Assembly: GCA_964610025.1 (NCBI GenBank)
Contig: CAZSTX010000024.1
Span: 1 to 27,239, forward strand
Source: UBA5266 sp964610025
GTDB lineage: Bacteria > Bacteroidota > Bacteroidia > Bacteroidales > WCHB1-69
Direction: 5' to 3'
DNA length: 27,239 nt
Position 1 is the first letter of the stretch; each line of letters opens with the position of its first letter. Both the position numbers and the translations under genes were made by a program. Under the pieces are notes generated by a model. That model saw nothing but the letters and a program-made list of their open reading frames with translations. It ran no database searches and had not been told where the DNA came from. Below, one piece after another: positions 8,018 to 15,782 of the stretch.

Positions 8018-9286
8018 TTATGGTAAAATTTCTACTCCTAATTTATTTAAATTTTCCCAGAATGTAGGATAAGATTTGTTAACACAAATAGGGTTTTCTA
8101 TTTGAATTTCACTATAATAACCAGCTAATAAAGCTAAACTCATCGCAATGCGATGATCGTTATAAGTTTTAAAATGAAGATGGGATATTTCTTTATTATT
8201 GAAAGCGCTTATTTTTAATGTGTTTTTATATGTTTCTAAATGGGCAATTTTATTTAATTCATTTATTAAAGCTGCTAAACGATTACTTTCTTTAAACACC
8301 AAATTTTGAATTTCACTAAGTGTCGTTTTTATTTTTAATCCACAACAAAGCACCGTAATAGTAGGCACTAAATCAAGATAATTACTTGAATTTAAATTTA
8401 AAAAAGAAGGTTTTTTTTCGTTTATTTTTTTTATCAAAATTCCTTCATTTTGATAATTTATTTTTACACCACATCGTTTTACTATATCTTCTATATTATT
8501 ATCTGACTGTAAATTACATTTTTTTATGTTTTTGATAAAAATTTCTGTTTCGGGATGCAATGCAACCCATACAAACCAATAAGCAGCTGAAGACCAATCG
8601 GCACTAACAGAAATTAATTTCTCCTTTTGTAATAAAGGAGTATGAAAATAAAAAATATGATTGTTTTTAAAAGAAATCGAAATTCCTAATTCTTGCATGA
8701 GATAAACTGTCATTTGAATATAAGAATAAGAAGCATTGTTTTCAGAAAATACAATTTCGATATTTTTTTCAAACAAAGGTAATACTAATAATAAGGCACT
8801 TACAAATTGACTACTTTGGGTTGAATCAATAAAAAGTTTTTCTTTAGCAATTATAGGTTGAAATGCGTTGATTCTCAATGGTGGAAATCCTTCTTTTTCT
8901 AAATACTGAATTGAAGCTCCGCAAGAATGTAAAACATCTACTAAGCCTTTTATAGGGCGGTTTTTCATTTCTTCGTTACCTGTTAATACCCATATTCCTT
9001 TTTGAAAACAAAGATAAGCACACAGAAAACGAAAAGCTGTACCACAATTATTTGTGTTGATTATTTTTTCGTTTGTTGCATTAGAATGATGCAATTTAAT
9101 AACTGATAATAGTTCAATAAGCAATTGTGTATCTTTTGATTCTGAAAGATTGTCAATAATAAAATTTTGATTATATGTTTCTTTTAAGATTAATAAGCGA
9201 TTACTGATGCTTTTAGAGCGAGGGACTTCTAAAGATACCTTTCTTTTTAAAGGACGATATTTTAATGTAAAACAAGCATTTGTCAT
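8018..9286 (-). CDS. aroA: 3-phosphoshikimate 1-carboxyvinyltransferase (EPSP synthase)
   Basis: The enzyme joins shikimate-3-phosphate and phosphoenolpyruvate in the shikimate pathway. The ATG at 9286 gives 422 residues and overlaps the upstream stop as ATGA. The in-frame extension to 9325 lies inside the upstream gene and is not conserved in character. Key sites: PRSKSISNR (22-30, the K/S/R substrate site), NCGTAFRF (80-87), EEMKNRPI (105-112), the catalytic Asp in YLDLVPT (D305), KESNR (332-336; D is usual where N stands) and DHR (377-379). It is the last gene of the overlapped chain from 14503, and is probably translated by coupling to the O-antigen-ligase-like gene. Confidence 0.93.
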   Translation of the reverse strand: MTNACFTLKYRPLKRKVSLEVPRSKSISNRLLILKETYNQNFIIDNLSESKDTQLLIELLSVIKLHHSNATNEKIINTNNCGTAFRFLCAYLCFQKGIWVLTGNEEMKNRPIKGLVDVLHSCGASIQYLEKEGFPPLRINAFQPIIAKEKLFIDSTQSSQFVSALLLVLPLFEKNIEIVFSENNASYSYIQMTVYLMQELGISISFKNNHIFYFHTPLLQKEKLISVSADWSSAAYWFVWVALHPETEIFIKNIKKCNLQSDNNIEDIVKRCGVKINYQNEGILIKKINEKKPSFLNLNSSNYLDLVPTITVLCCGLKIKTTLSEIQNLVFKESNRLAALINELNKIAHLETYKNTLKISAFNNKEISHLHFKTYNDHRIAMSLALLAGYYSEIQIENPICVNKSYPTFWENLNKLGVEILP

Positions 9287-10563
9287 ATTTCTTCTTGTTT
9301 TGTTTCGGCAAAAGCAAAAAAACAAAGTAACGCATTAAAAATAGCAAAAAAACTTACTCCTGATTGACGTTCAAGCATGGATTCTGTTAATAAATTAATA
9401 AAAATAAGAAGAATAAAAAGAAAATAAAGGAAATATTTTTTCTGAAACGAGAGATAGATGCCATATATTTGTCCAATAATAAAAATTAATAATCCAAAGA
9501 TTCCTAATGCTATTAATATTTGTAAATATTGATTATGAGCATTATATGCTCTAATATAATAATTAAATTGTAAATTTTCTACATATTTCCATTTTAGTTT
9601 ATCTTTTGTGTCGCCAGTTCCAACCCCTGTTATAAAATTTTCTTTTGCTATTTCTATGGCATTTGTCCAAATAATATATCTTTCATTTTTTTTAATATCA
9701 ACAACATGGTTTATATTTTTTATTTGTTGTGAAAAACGATTTAATTGATTTGGAAGCATATTATAAATAGTAATTCCTAATAAGAAAAATAAGAAAACAT
9801 ATAATAAACTTATTTTTTTTATCTTTTTTCTAAATATAATGTATAAAATAAAAGTAATCAATATTATAAATAAACTAATGAAAGAAGTTTTTGAGCTCAA
9901 TAAGACAATTTCTATTATGAAAATTGGCATACACAAAAAATAAATTATTTTTTCTATAAGAGAAGTTTTATTGTTTAACAAAAAATAAATCATCGCTATA
10001 ATAGCAAAGCTATAAAACATAGAAGCATAAGATGGATGATGTAGGAAAGAAGCTGATATATAGAAAAAATAAGAAATATTTTCGTAGCTTAAATAATTCA
10101 AATAAGCATGATATACATTGTAAACAATTCCAAATAAACAGCCTATAATATAAGTATTAAAAAGAATTTTAATATGTTTTGATTGCCATAATTTTAAATC
10201 CGATGTAAAGAGTATTAAAGGCATAGCTAATAAAGGGAGTTTTAATATAATATCGGTTTTGCCAAAATTTAAATTTGTTGTATATAATAATCCAATAGTA
10301 TAAAAAACAAATAGTCCTGTAAATAAAAATAAGGGAAATAGCATTTTATTTTGTTTTACTATTGTCCATTTATAGGAATTGTCTTTTTGAGTATTTTTAT
10401 GAAATATACAAAAAGAAAAAACATCGGTTATTATTTCAATTGTCCAATTGATTGAGAGTAAAAGTAAAAGAGGAGGCATTATTCTTCTGTCTAAAGGTAA
10501 GGCAAAAGTTATTAACAATAAAATAACGTATTGTATATGAAAATGAATCTTTTGTCTTTTCAT
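9283..10563 (-). CDS. O-antigen ligase / WaaL-like polytopic membrane protein
   Basis: This 426-residue protein has about ten to twelve hydrophobic segments and a larger soluble loop between about 285 and 345. That loop contains RYIIWTNAIEIAKENFITGVGTGD and YIRAYNAHNQYLQILIALGIFG, the pattern of the O-antigen ligase/polymerase (Wzy_C) family: a conserved Arg, a GxGxG(D) stretch and a His in AHNxYL. Such proteins transfer or polymerise undecaprenyl-linked glycans on the periplasmic face. No glycan gene cluster is nearby, so the acceptor is unknown. The start overlaps the rsmI stop as ATGA and its own stop overlaps the aroA start as ATGA. Confidence 0.82.
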   Translation of the reverse strand: MKRQKIHFHIQYVILLLITFALPLDRRIMPPLLLLLSINWTIEIITDVFSFCIFHKNTQKDNSYKWTIVKQNKMLFPLFLFTGLFVFYTIGLLYTTNLNFGKTDIILKLPLLAMPLILFTSDLKLWQSKHIKILFNTYIIGCLFGIVYNVYHAYLNYLSYENISYFFYISASFLHHPSYASMFYSFAIIAMIYFLLNNKTSLIEKIIYFLCMPIFIIEIVLLSSKTSFISLFIILITFILYIIFRKKIKKISLLYVFLFFLLGITIYNMLPNQLNRFSQQIKNINHVVDIKKNERYIIWTNAIEIAKENFITGVGTGDTKDKLKWKYVENLQFNYYIRAYNAHNQYLQILIALGIFGLLIFIIGQIYGIYLSFQKKYFLYFLFILLIFINLLTESMLERQSGVSFFAIFNALLCFFAFAETKQEEI

Positions 10564-11246
10564 TTTTCTTGTTTTTTATTGTTTCCTTCGACCACTATTA
10601 CTATTTCTCCTTTTATTGTTTTTTCTGAAAAATATGCGATAGCTTTGGCTAAAGATGTTCTAATATTTTCTTCATATATTTTTGTTAATTCTCTTGACAC
10701 GCAAACTTTTCTTTCTAATCCACAATGTTCAGCTAATTGTTCTAATGTTTTTAACAATCGAAAAGGCGATTCATAAAGGATAAATGTTTCTTTGAGGGTC
10801 GATAAATAGCTAATGGTAGTTTGTCGTCCTTTTTTATGAGGCAAAAAACCATAAAAATAAAAACTATTAGACGGGAAAGCCGAATTAATTAATGCTGGGA
10901 CAAAAGCTGTTGCTCCTGGGAGGCACTCTATATCAATGTTTTTCTCTATACATTCGCGGATTAATAAAAACCCAGGGTCCGAAATTCCTGGTGTTCCGGC
11001 ATCACTGATAAGGGCAACAGAAGAAGATTGTTGAATAAGTTTAATAAAATGTGCTAATTGTTTATGTTCGTTAAATTGATGATAAGATAGAGTTTGTTTG
11101 CTGATATTATAATGGGATAGCAATTTTGCACTTACACGTGTGTCTTCACAAAAAATTAATTCAACCTCATTTAATATACGTAAAGCGCGAAGTGTAATAT
11201 CTTCTAAATTGCCAATGGGCGTTGGAATAATATATAATTTAGACAT
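10560..11246 (-). CDS. rsmI: 16S rRNA (cytidine(1402)-2'-O)-methyltransferase
   Basis: RsmI methylates the 2'-O of C1402 in the ribosomal decoding centre, using SAM. It is a tetrapyrrole-methylase-fold enzyme. The 228 residues include PTPIGNLEDITLRAL (8-22), CEDTRVSAKLLSHY (about 34-47), SDAGTPGISDPG (about 80-91), LPGATAFVPALINSAFP and FYGFLPHKKGRQ, all typical of the family. It is shorter than the E. coli protein (which has an additional C-terminal region), as is common in Bacteroidota. Its start overlaps the stop of the M28 peptidase by one base (TAATG) and its stop overlaps the next gene. Confidence 0.95.
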   Translation of the reverse strand: MSKLYIIPTPIGNLEDITLRALRILNEVELIFCEDTRVSAKLLSHYNISKQTLSYHQFNEHKQLAHFIKLIQQSSSVALISDAGTPGISDPGFLLIRECIEKNIDIECLPGATAFVPALINSAFPSNSFYFYGFLPHKKGRQTTISYLSTLKETFILYESPFRLLKTLEQLAEHCGLERKVCVSRELTKIYEENIRTSLAKAIAYFSEKTIKGEIVIVVEGNNKKQEK

Positions 11247-12553
11247 TATTTTGCATTATAAAGATTAATATAATTAATAATTAATTGAAATAATCCTGTA
11301 TATCCTCCTAATGACATGTTTTCTAAGGTATCAGATGCATGATGGTATCGTCCTGATTTTCCCATTCCATAAATAAAAAATGCTTGAACACCTTTGCTAT
11401 AAAATGAGTAATGGTCACTATTGTTAGAACATTCTCTATCTTTTATTTCTTTTAAAAATTGATATTCATCATTTAACGTTTTCAATTTATTATATTCATC
11501 GGGGAATACTTGCCCACATACTACCGTAATTCCATTTTCACCTGTTCCTACCATATCGAAATTAATAACGGTTTTAATGTGAGAAAGAGGAAAAAAACTG
11601 TTTGAAACATAATATTTAGACCCTTCTAATCCTATTTCTTCGCAACTTACGGCAAGAAAAGCAATGGAATATTTGGGTTGATTTTCGGGTTTGCTGAAAT
11701 GGCGTGCTAAATCAATAATAAAAGCTGTTCCGCTTGCATTGTCGTTGGCTCCATAAAAAATATAATCTTTCCCAAAATGACCTAAATGGTCGTAATGTGC
11801 CATAAAAACAAAAAATGAATCGGGATATTCTGTTCCTTTTATATAAGCACAAACATTTTGAGTCTCATAATTTTCAATGTAATTAGAATTTAGATTAAGA
11901 AATATTTGTTTTGGTTTTTTCTTAAAATATTTTTTTGTAACATTAATTGTAGTATGTTTTGTTTTAATACGTCCATAAGCAATAGGCCATCCTAATAATT
12001 TTTCGCTTACAATGATATAGCCTTTTGCATGGAGTAAATCATAAGTTGCTGTTTCTAATACTTTATCATATATTTTTTTTTGAATGCTATCTTTTACATC
12101 TAATTTGCTAATATCAATTAAAACAAATCCTTTTAGTTTATCGTTAGATAATTTTTTTGTATTATAAAATACATCTTTTGCTTTTACTTCTTTTATTGGA
12201 AAAGAACCATGCATAGTCTTAGAATATGCCATGATTTGAGCATTTTCAAATAGGTTTATCTTTGGATATTTTTCTCCAAAATAAATTAAAGTACTTCCCT
12301 CAAATACATTCATATTGATAGAGAATGGTTGATAATAGTCAGATGTCCATTTTTGAAGTCCAAATTTTTCAAATTCATTAGCAATAAAATCAGCTGCAAT
12401 GCTATCGCCTTTAAAGGCGTAACCGCGTCCATGAAATTCAGCAGACGATAAAGTAGCTATCGTTTGGCGAAAATATAAACTGTCTTGTGCATTGCTAATA
12501 AAAGCACTAATTATACTATTTAAAATAATGATGTAAAGAGATTTTTTTTTCAT
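11246..12553 (-). CDS. Secreted M28-family zinc metallopeptidase
   Basis: This is a probable aminopeptidase exported to the periplasm or outside. Residues 1-22 form a signal peptide ending in SNAQ. An inserted region (about 85-235) may be a PA-like domain. The zinc-binding catalytic core follows: H253 in AHYDHLG, D271 in GANDNASGTA, E305/E306 in SCEEIGLEG, D333 in NFDMVG and H404/H405 in RYHHASDT. All five ligands and the catalytic Glu appear present. The 435-residue length is normal for Bacteroidota members. Its ATG overlaps the stop of the MetS-like small gene (ATGA). Released amino acids could feed the NSS transporter encoded just upstream (inference). Confidence 0.92.
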   Translation of the reverse strand: MKKKSLYIIILNSIISAFISNAQDSLYFRQTIATLSSAEFHGRGYAFKGDSIAADFIANEFEKFGLQKWTSDYYQPFSINMNVFEGSTLIYFGEKYPKINLFENAQIMAYSKTMHGSFPIKEVKAKDVFYNTKKLSNDKLKGFVLIDISKLDVKDSIQKKIYDKVLETATYDLLHAKGYIIVSEKLLGWPIAYGRIKTKHTTINVTKKYFKKKPKQIFLNLNSNYIENYETQNVCAYIKGTEYPDSFFVFMAHYDHLGHFGKDYIFYGANDNASGTAFIIDLARHFSKPENQPKYSIAFLAVSCEEIGLEGSKYYVSNSFFPLSHIKTVINFDMVGTGENGITVVCGQVFPDEYNKLKTLNDEYQFLKEIKDRECSNNSDHYSFYSKGVQAFFIYGMGKSGRYHHASDTLENMSLGGYTGLFQLIINYINLYNAK

Positions 12554-12651
12554 TTTTTAGAAGGCTTTAAAATTTTTATAAAAAAATAAATAGTAATTAT
12601 TGTAACTGTAATTTGTACAGAAAGCATAATTATTAAAGCTGACGTATTCAT
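12550..12651 (-). CDS. MetS-like small subunit of the NSS transporter (33 aa)
   Basis: This small gene encodes MNTSALIIMLSVQITVTI..., 33 residues: a short N-terminus with the M-(N/S)-T-S-A start, one membrane helix (about 5-26) and a basic tail ending KPSKK. That is the build of the MetS family, short single-helix proteins encoded beside NSS transporters. In Corynebacterium, MetS is required for methionine transport by MetP (known for that system). Here the ATG is 13 nt after the NSS transporter's stop and the TGA overlaps the M28 ATG, so it is embedded in a tight operon. It is below the usual gene-calling length. Assignment rests on context, length and the N-terminal pattern. Confidence 0.75.
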   Translation of the reverse strand: MNTSALIIMLSVQITVTIITIYFFIKILKPSKK

Positions 12652-12664
12652 ATTATTATTGTTT

Positions 12665-14503
12665 TTATTCTAATAAATTATTAACAGACTCAAAGTTGTC
12701 TTTTATTCTTTTATATCCAATTCTAACTAATATTCCTATAAATATTAATAGTAGCACTAAAGCTAAACGAGACATATCTATATAAAAAATATTATTGATA
12801 ACTGAACCACTATACAATTTATCGCCTTTTTCTACTTTGTCTCCTACTTGTACTAATAATTGATGTTTTGTTTTGTATTCATACGATTTAGTATTTGATA
12901 AGCCACTGATACGGATATAATTTCTATGATTATAATTGTAAATAGAATCTACAAATCCTTCATTTTCAGCATAGAAAAAATCATTAATCCATTTATCATT
13001 TGGACCTATTCCTTGATGTTTTAATTCGGCAATGATACTTGAATTATCAAGTTCCCATCCTTTGAATGAAATCAAAGACCAATCGTCATCTTTTGGTTTT
13101 AATAATGAAGCTAAAAAAATGATTATTAATAAAATAGGAGTAATATATTTTAATGAAAATTTAAAAAAAGTAGGCATTCGCATGTCGGCACCAATATGTA
13201 TTATTTTCCAACCTTTATCAACTCCTAATACCCACGAGAATAGAATAATCTCTAACATTGCAAATACAACTAAAGCAACTGTTCCTGCCCAATAATCGTA
13301 TTGGTCGAAAACACCTTGTGAGAAGAAAAGAACAGTGGGCAATCCAAAGAGCAGAATGATAAATCCGAAAGCTAAAGACGATTTTTTCCTATTCCAGCCG
13401 AAAGCATCTTTTAAGAATGCTACTATAGGCGAACCCATTGCTAAAGAAGATGTAATGCCAGAGAAAAATAATAATCCAAAAAAAGCAACTCCTGCCAAAA
13501 CACTCATAATGGTTCCCCATTGGCTAAATAAAAAAGGTAATGAGCGAAATCCTAATCCAAAACCTCCAAAACTTGCTAATTCGACAACTTTATCTATTCC
13601 AAAATAACCAATAGAAATGGGAATAATAATAGCACTTCCGATAATAATTTCACAAAATTCGTTTGTAAATCCTGTTGTCATAGCGTTAACAACAACATCA
13701 TCATTTTTTTTCAAATAAGAAGCATAACATTGAATACAACCCATGCCTAATGAGAGTGTAAAAAAGATTTGCCCTGCTGCTGCTAACCAAACTTTTGGAT
13801 TAATAAGTGATTTGTATTCTGGTGTCCATAAAAAATTTAATCCTACTATCCCATCATAAATAGCTCCATCTTTACCGGCTTTGAGTGTGAAGGCTTTAAA
13901 AGCTAAAAATAACCCAAATAAAACTAATAAAGGCATAAAGATTTTTGCCACTTTTTCAATGCCTTTTTGTAATCCTTTGCTTAAAATCCAAATATTTAAT
14001 ATTAAACATAAAATATAAAATAAAATTGCTTCGTAGGGAATGCCTGTTGTTGAATGTTTGATGTCTAAGTAATTATCAAAAAATAACGATACGTCTGTTT
14101 CTGACATTCCTTTAAACGTTCCTACTATAGAATGGTAAACATAAGACATTGTCCAACTTTCTATGTAACAATAATAAGAAGCTATAGCAATATTAGAAAA
14201 AATGCCAAACACGCCTATATATTTCCAAATTTTACGTTTGTCGATATTTTGTAAAATATAAGGTGGAGAGTTAAACCCGTTAACGCCTCCAAATCGACCC
14301 ATAGACCATTCAACCAATAGTAGTGGAATGCCTAATAAAATAAAAGATAAAAGGTAAGGCAAAATAAATGCACCACCTCCATTTTGAACAGCTTGTATTG
14401 GGAAACGCAGAAAATTTCCTAAGCCAACAGCATTACCTGCCATTGCTAAAACCAATCCTATTCGTGATCCCCAAGCTTCTTTTGGCTGATTGATAATTGT
14501 CAT
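12665..14503 (-). CDS. Sodium-dependent NSS-family (neurotransmitter:sodium symporter) transporter
   Basis: This is a sodium-coupled amino-acid importer of the LeuT-fold NSS (SNF) family in the inner membrane. The N-terminus WGSRIGLVLAMAGNAVGLGN (11-30) is the broken first helix with sodium- and substrate-binding residues. FLRFP and NGGGAFILPY follow. The SLAMG stretch (353-357) fits helix 8. About 12 membrane segments are seen. The 612 residues exceed the usual 450-500 because of a soluble insertion at about 470-575 before the last helix. That insertion contains VQVGDKVEKGDKLYSG (551-566), which resembles a lipoyl/biotinyl hairpin. The MetS-like gene follows by 13 nt. The substrate cannot be read from the sequence. 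Confidence 0.92.
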   Translation of the reverse strand: MTIINQPKEAWGSRIGLVLAMAGNAVGLGNFLRFPIQAVQNGGGAFILPYLLSFILLGIPLLLVEWSMGRFGGVNGFNSPPYILQNIDKRKIWKYIGVFGIFSNIAIASYYCYIESWTMSYVYHSIVGTFKGMSETDVSLFFDNYLDIKHSTTGIPYEAILFYILCLILNIWILSKGLQKGIEKVAKIFMPLLVLFGLFLAFKAFTLKAGKDGAIYDGIVGLNFLWTPEYKSLINPKVWLAAAGQIFFTLSLGMGCIQCYASYLKKNDDVVVNAMTTGFTNEFCEIIIGSAIIIPISIGYFGIDKVVELASFGGFGLGFRSLPFLFSQWGTIMSVLAGVAFFGLLFFSGITSSLAMGSPIVAFLKDAFGWNRKKSSLAFGFIILLFGLPTVLFFSQGVFDQYDYWAGTVALVVFAMLEIILFSWVLGVDKGWKIIHIGADMRMPTFFKFSLKYITPILLIIIFLASLLKPKDDDWSLISFKGWELDNSSIIAELKHQGIGPNDKWINDFFYAENEGFVDSIYNYNHRNYIRISGLSNTKSYEYKTKHQLLVQVGDKVEKGDKLYSGSVINNIFYIDMSRLALVLLLIFIGILVRIGYKRIKDNFESVNNLLE

Positions 14504-14515
14504 AATTTTAAATTA

Positions 14516-14523
14516 CAAATATA
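14516..14523 (-). promoter_or_regulatory. Bacteroidota-type -7 promoter box for the NSS transporter operon
   Basis: It reads TATATTTG on the minus strand (exact TAnnTTTG), 12 nt before the transporter's ATG. That would leave a very short leader. A TTG at 14547-14549 lies 23 nt upstream, slightly farther than the usual 19-21. It sits in the 40-nt spacer after the serine hydrolase gene. Confidence 0.35.
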
Positions 14524-14543
14524 TAAATAAATAAAATATCTTA

Positions 14544-15689
14544 TTACAATTCGTCTAAAATATGTAAAATATCTCCGCTTTTACCTGTAAAACTTTTATT
14601 AAATAAATTACTTAATATAATAATTACCGTTTTATCGCTCGGACGATGAATAAATAAACTGTTATTTCCATTCCATAATCCGCCATGATAAAGTAGCGTA
14701 TTATTATTCTCATCACAACTTATACGTAAGCCATAGCCATAATTATTACAGCAATCTTGTTCTTGATTATTAGGAAATTCTACTAATTTTAATGTTTCTT
14801 TTTTTATAATTTTTCCCGAAAAAAGCGCATTATTCCATTTGTATAAATCATGGATTGACGAAAATATACCTTTATCTCCAATAACTCCCGATAAATAATC
14901 ACGTTTGTATTCTCTTTTATTAGAATAATGTCCGATAATTATATCTTTATTTTCTCCATATTGATAAATAAATGTATGTTCCATTTTTAAGGGTTTAAAA
15001 AAATTAGTTTCTACAAATTCTTTAAACGATATTTTTGTTATTTTTTCGACAACATTTGCCAATATTGCATAACCTGTATTGTTGTATTCAAATACTTTAT
15101 CAGGATTTTTTTTAAGTTTAGGTTTGTATTTACTTATCATCAAAAGTAAGCTATCGTTAGTTAATGGGAAATGATGATTTTTATGGTATTTTTCGGCAAA
15201 ATTAAAATATTCTGCTAAACCCGAACGATGGCAAAGTAGCTGATGAATTGTAATATTATCGTATGGAAAATCGGGCAAATAATTTTTGATTTTTTCCGAT
15301 AAATCTATTTTACCTTCTTCATAAAGCAATAAAATGGCAACGGCAGTAAACATTTTACTAACAGAAGCTATTTCGAATGACGAATGAATATTTAATGGCT
15401 TTTTTGATATAAAACTACTATAACCTGCTACGTTTTCATATAAAATATTTCCATCTCTTGCAATTAATAATGCTCCATTAAATTTTTTTTCATTTACAAT
15501 AGATATGAATAACGTATCTATTTTCAATTGTTTATAAACTAAATTTAAACTATCGAAATAACGATTGTTTTCTTCAAAAGTAGGAGTCTTAGTAGGTTGT
15601 GAATAACAAAGTTTGAAAATAATTAATAAAAAATAAAATAAAAATAGAAATATAGTTTGACTATATAATCGTTTCGATTTATAAATCAC
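14544..15689 (-). CDS. Serine hydrolase of the beta-lactamase / penicillin-binding class C family
   Basis: This is an exported serine hydrolase with the beta-lactamase (PF00144-type) fold. Residues 11-30 form a signal peptide or anchor. The catalytic motifs are S109-x-x-K112 (ASVSKMFTA), Y202-N-N204 (EYNNTGYAIL) and H335-G-G337 (LLYHGGLWNG), all intact and correctly spaced. HRSGLAEYFN (about 154-163) is another conserved family block. Such proteins range from D,D-peptidases to esterases, and the substrate cannot be told here. The length of 381 residues is typical. It has its own promoter-like box at 15728-15735 and lies downstream of the beta-helix lipoprotein and ddl on the same strand. Confidence 0.9.
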   Translation of the reverse strand: MIYKSKRLYSQTIFLFLFYFLLIIFKLCYSQPTKTPTFEENNRYFDSLNLVYKQLKIDTLFISIVNEKKFNGALLIARDGNILYENVAGYSSFISKKPLNIHSSFEIASVSKMFTAVAILLLYEEGKIDLSEKIKNYLPDFPYDNITIHQLLCHRSGLAEYFNFAEKYHKNHHFPLTNDSLLLMISKYKPKLKKNPDKVFEYNNTGYAILANVVEKITKISFKEFVETNFFKPLKMEHTFIYQYGENKDIIIGHYSNKREYKRDYLSGVIGDKGIFSSIHDLYKWNNALFSGKIIKKETLKLVEFPNNQEQDCCNNYGYGLRISCDENNNTLLYHGGLWNGNNSLFIHRPSDKTVIIILSNLFNKSFTGKSGDILHILDEL

Positions 15690-15727
15690 TATTATATGAA
15701 ATTAAAATTAAAAATAAATTGATATTG

Positions 15728-15735
15728 CAAAAATA
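15728..15735 (-). promoter_or_regulatory. Bacteroidota-type -7 promoter box for the serine hydrolase
   Basis: It reads TATTTTTGCA on the minus strand, an exact TAnnTTTG, 38 nt before the ATG at 15689 and after the end of the lipoprotein gene at 15783. No clear -33 element is seen. Confidence 0.4.
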
Positions 15736-15782
15736 ATGATTTTTATAAATGAAAAAAATGTTGTTTTATAAAAAAATAACCT

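Noticed and set aside
9287..9325. Upstream start of aroA, adding 13 residues
   Set aside because: It lies inside the preceding gene, while the ATG at 9286 overlaps that gene's stop as ATGA, matching the style of the neighbouring junctions.
13335..13607. 90-codon plus-strand open frame inside the NSS transporter gene
   Set aside because: It is a mirror frame of a well-supported transporter gene, with no start signal and Pro/Asn/Lys-rich low-complexity content.
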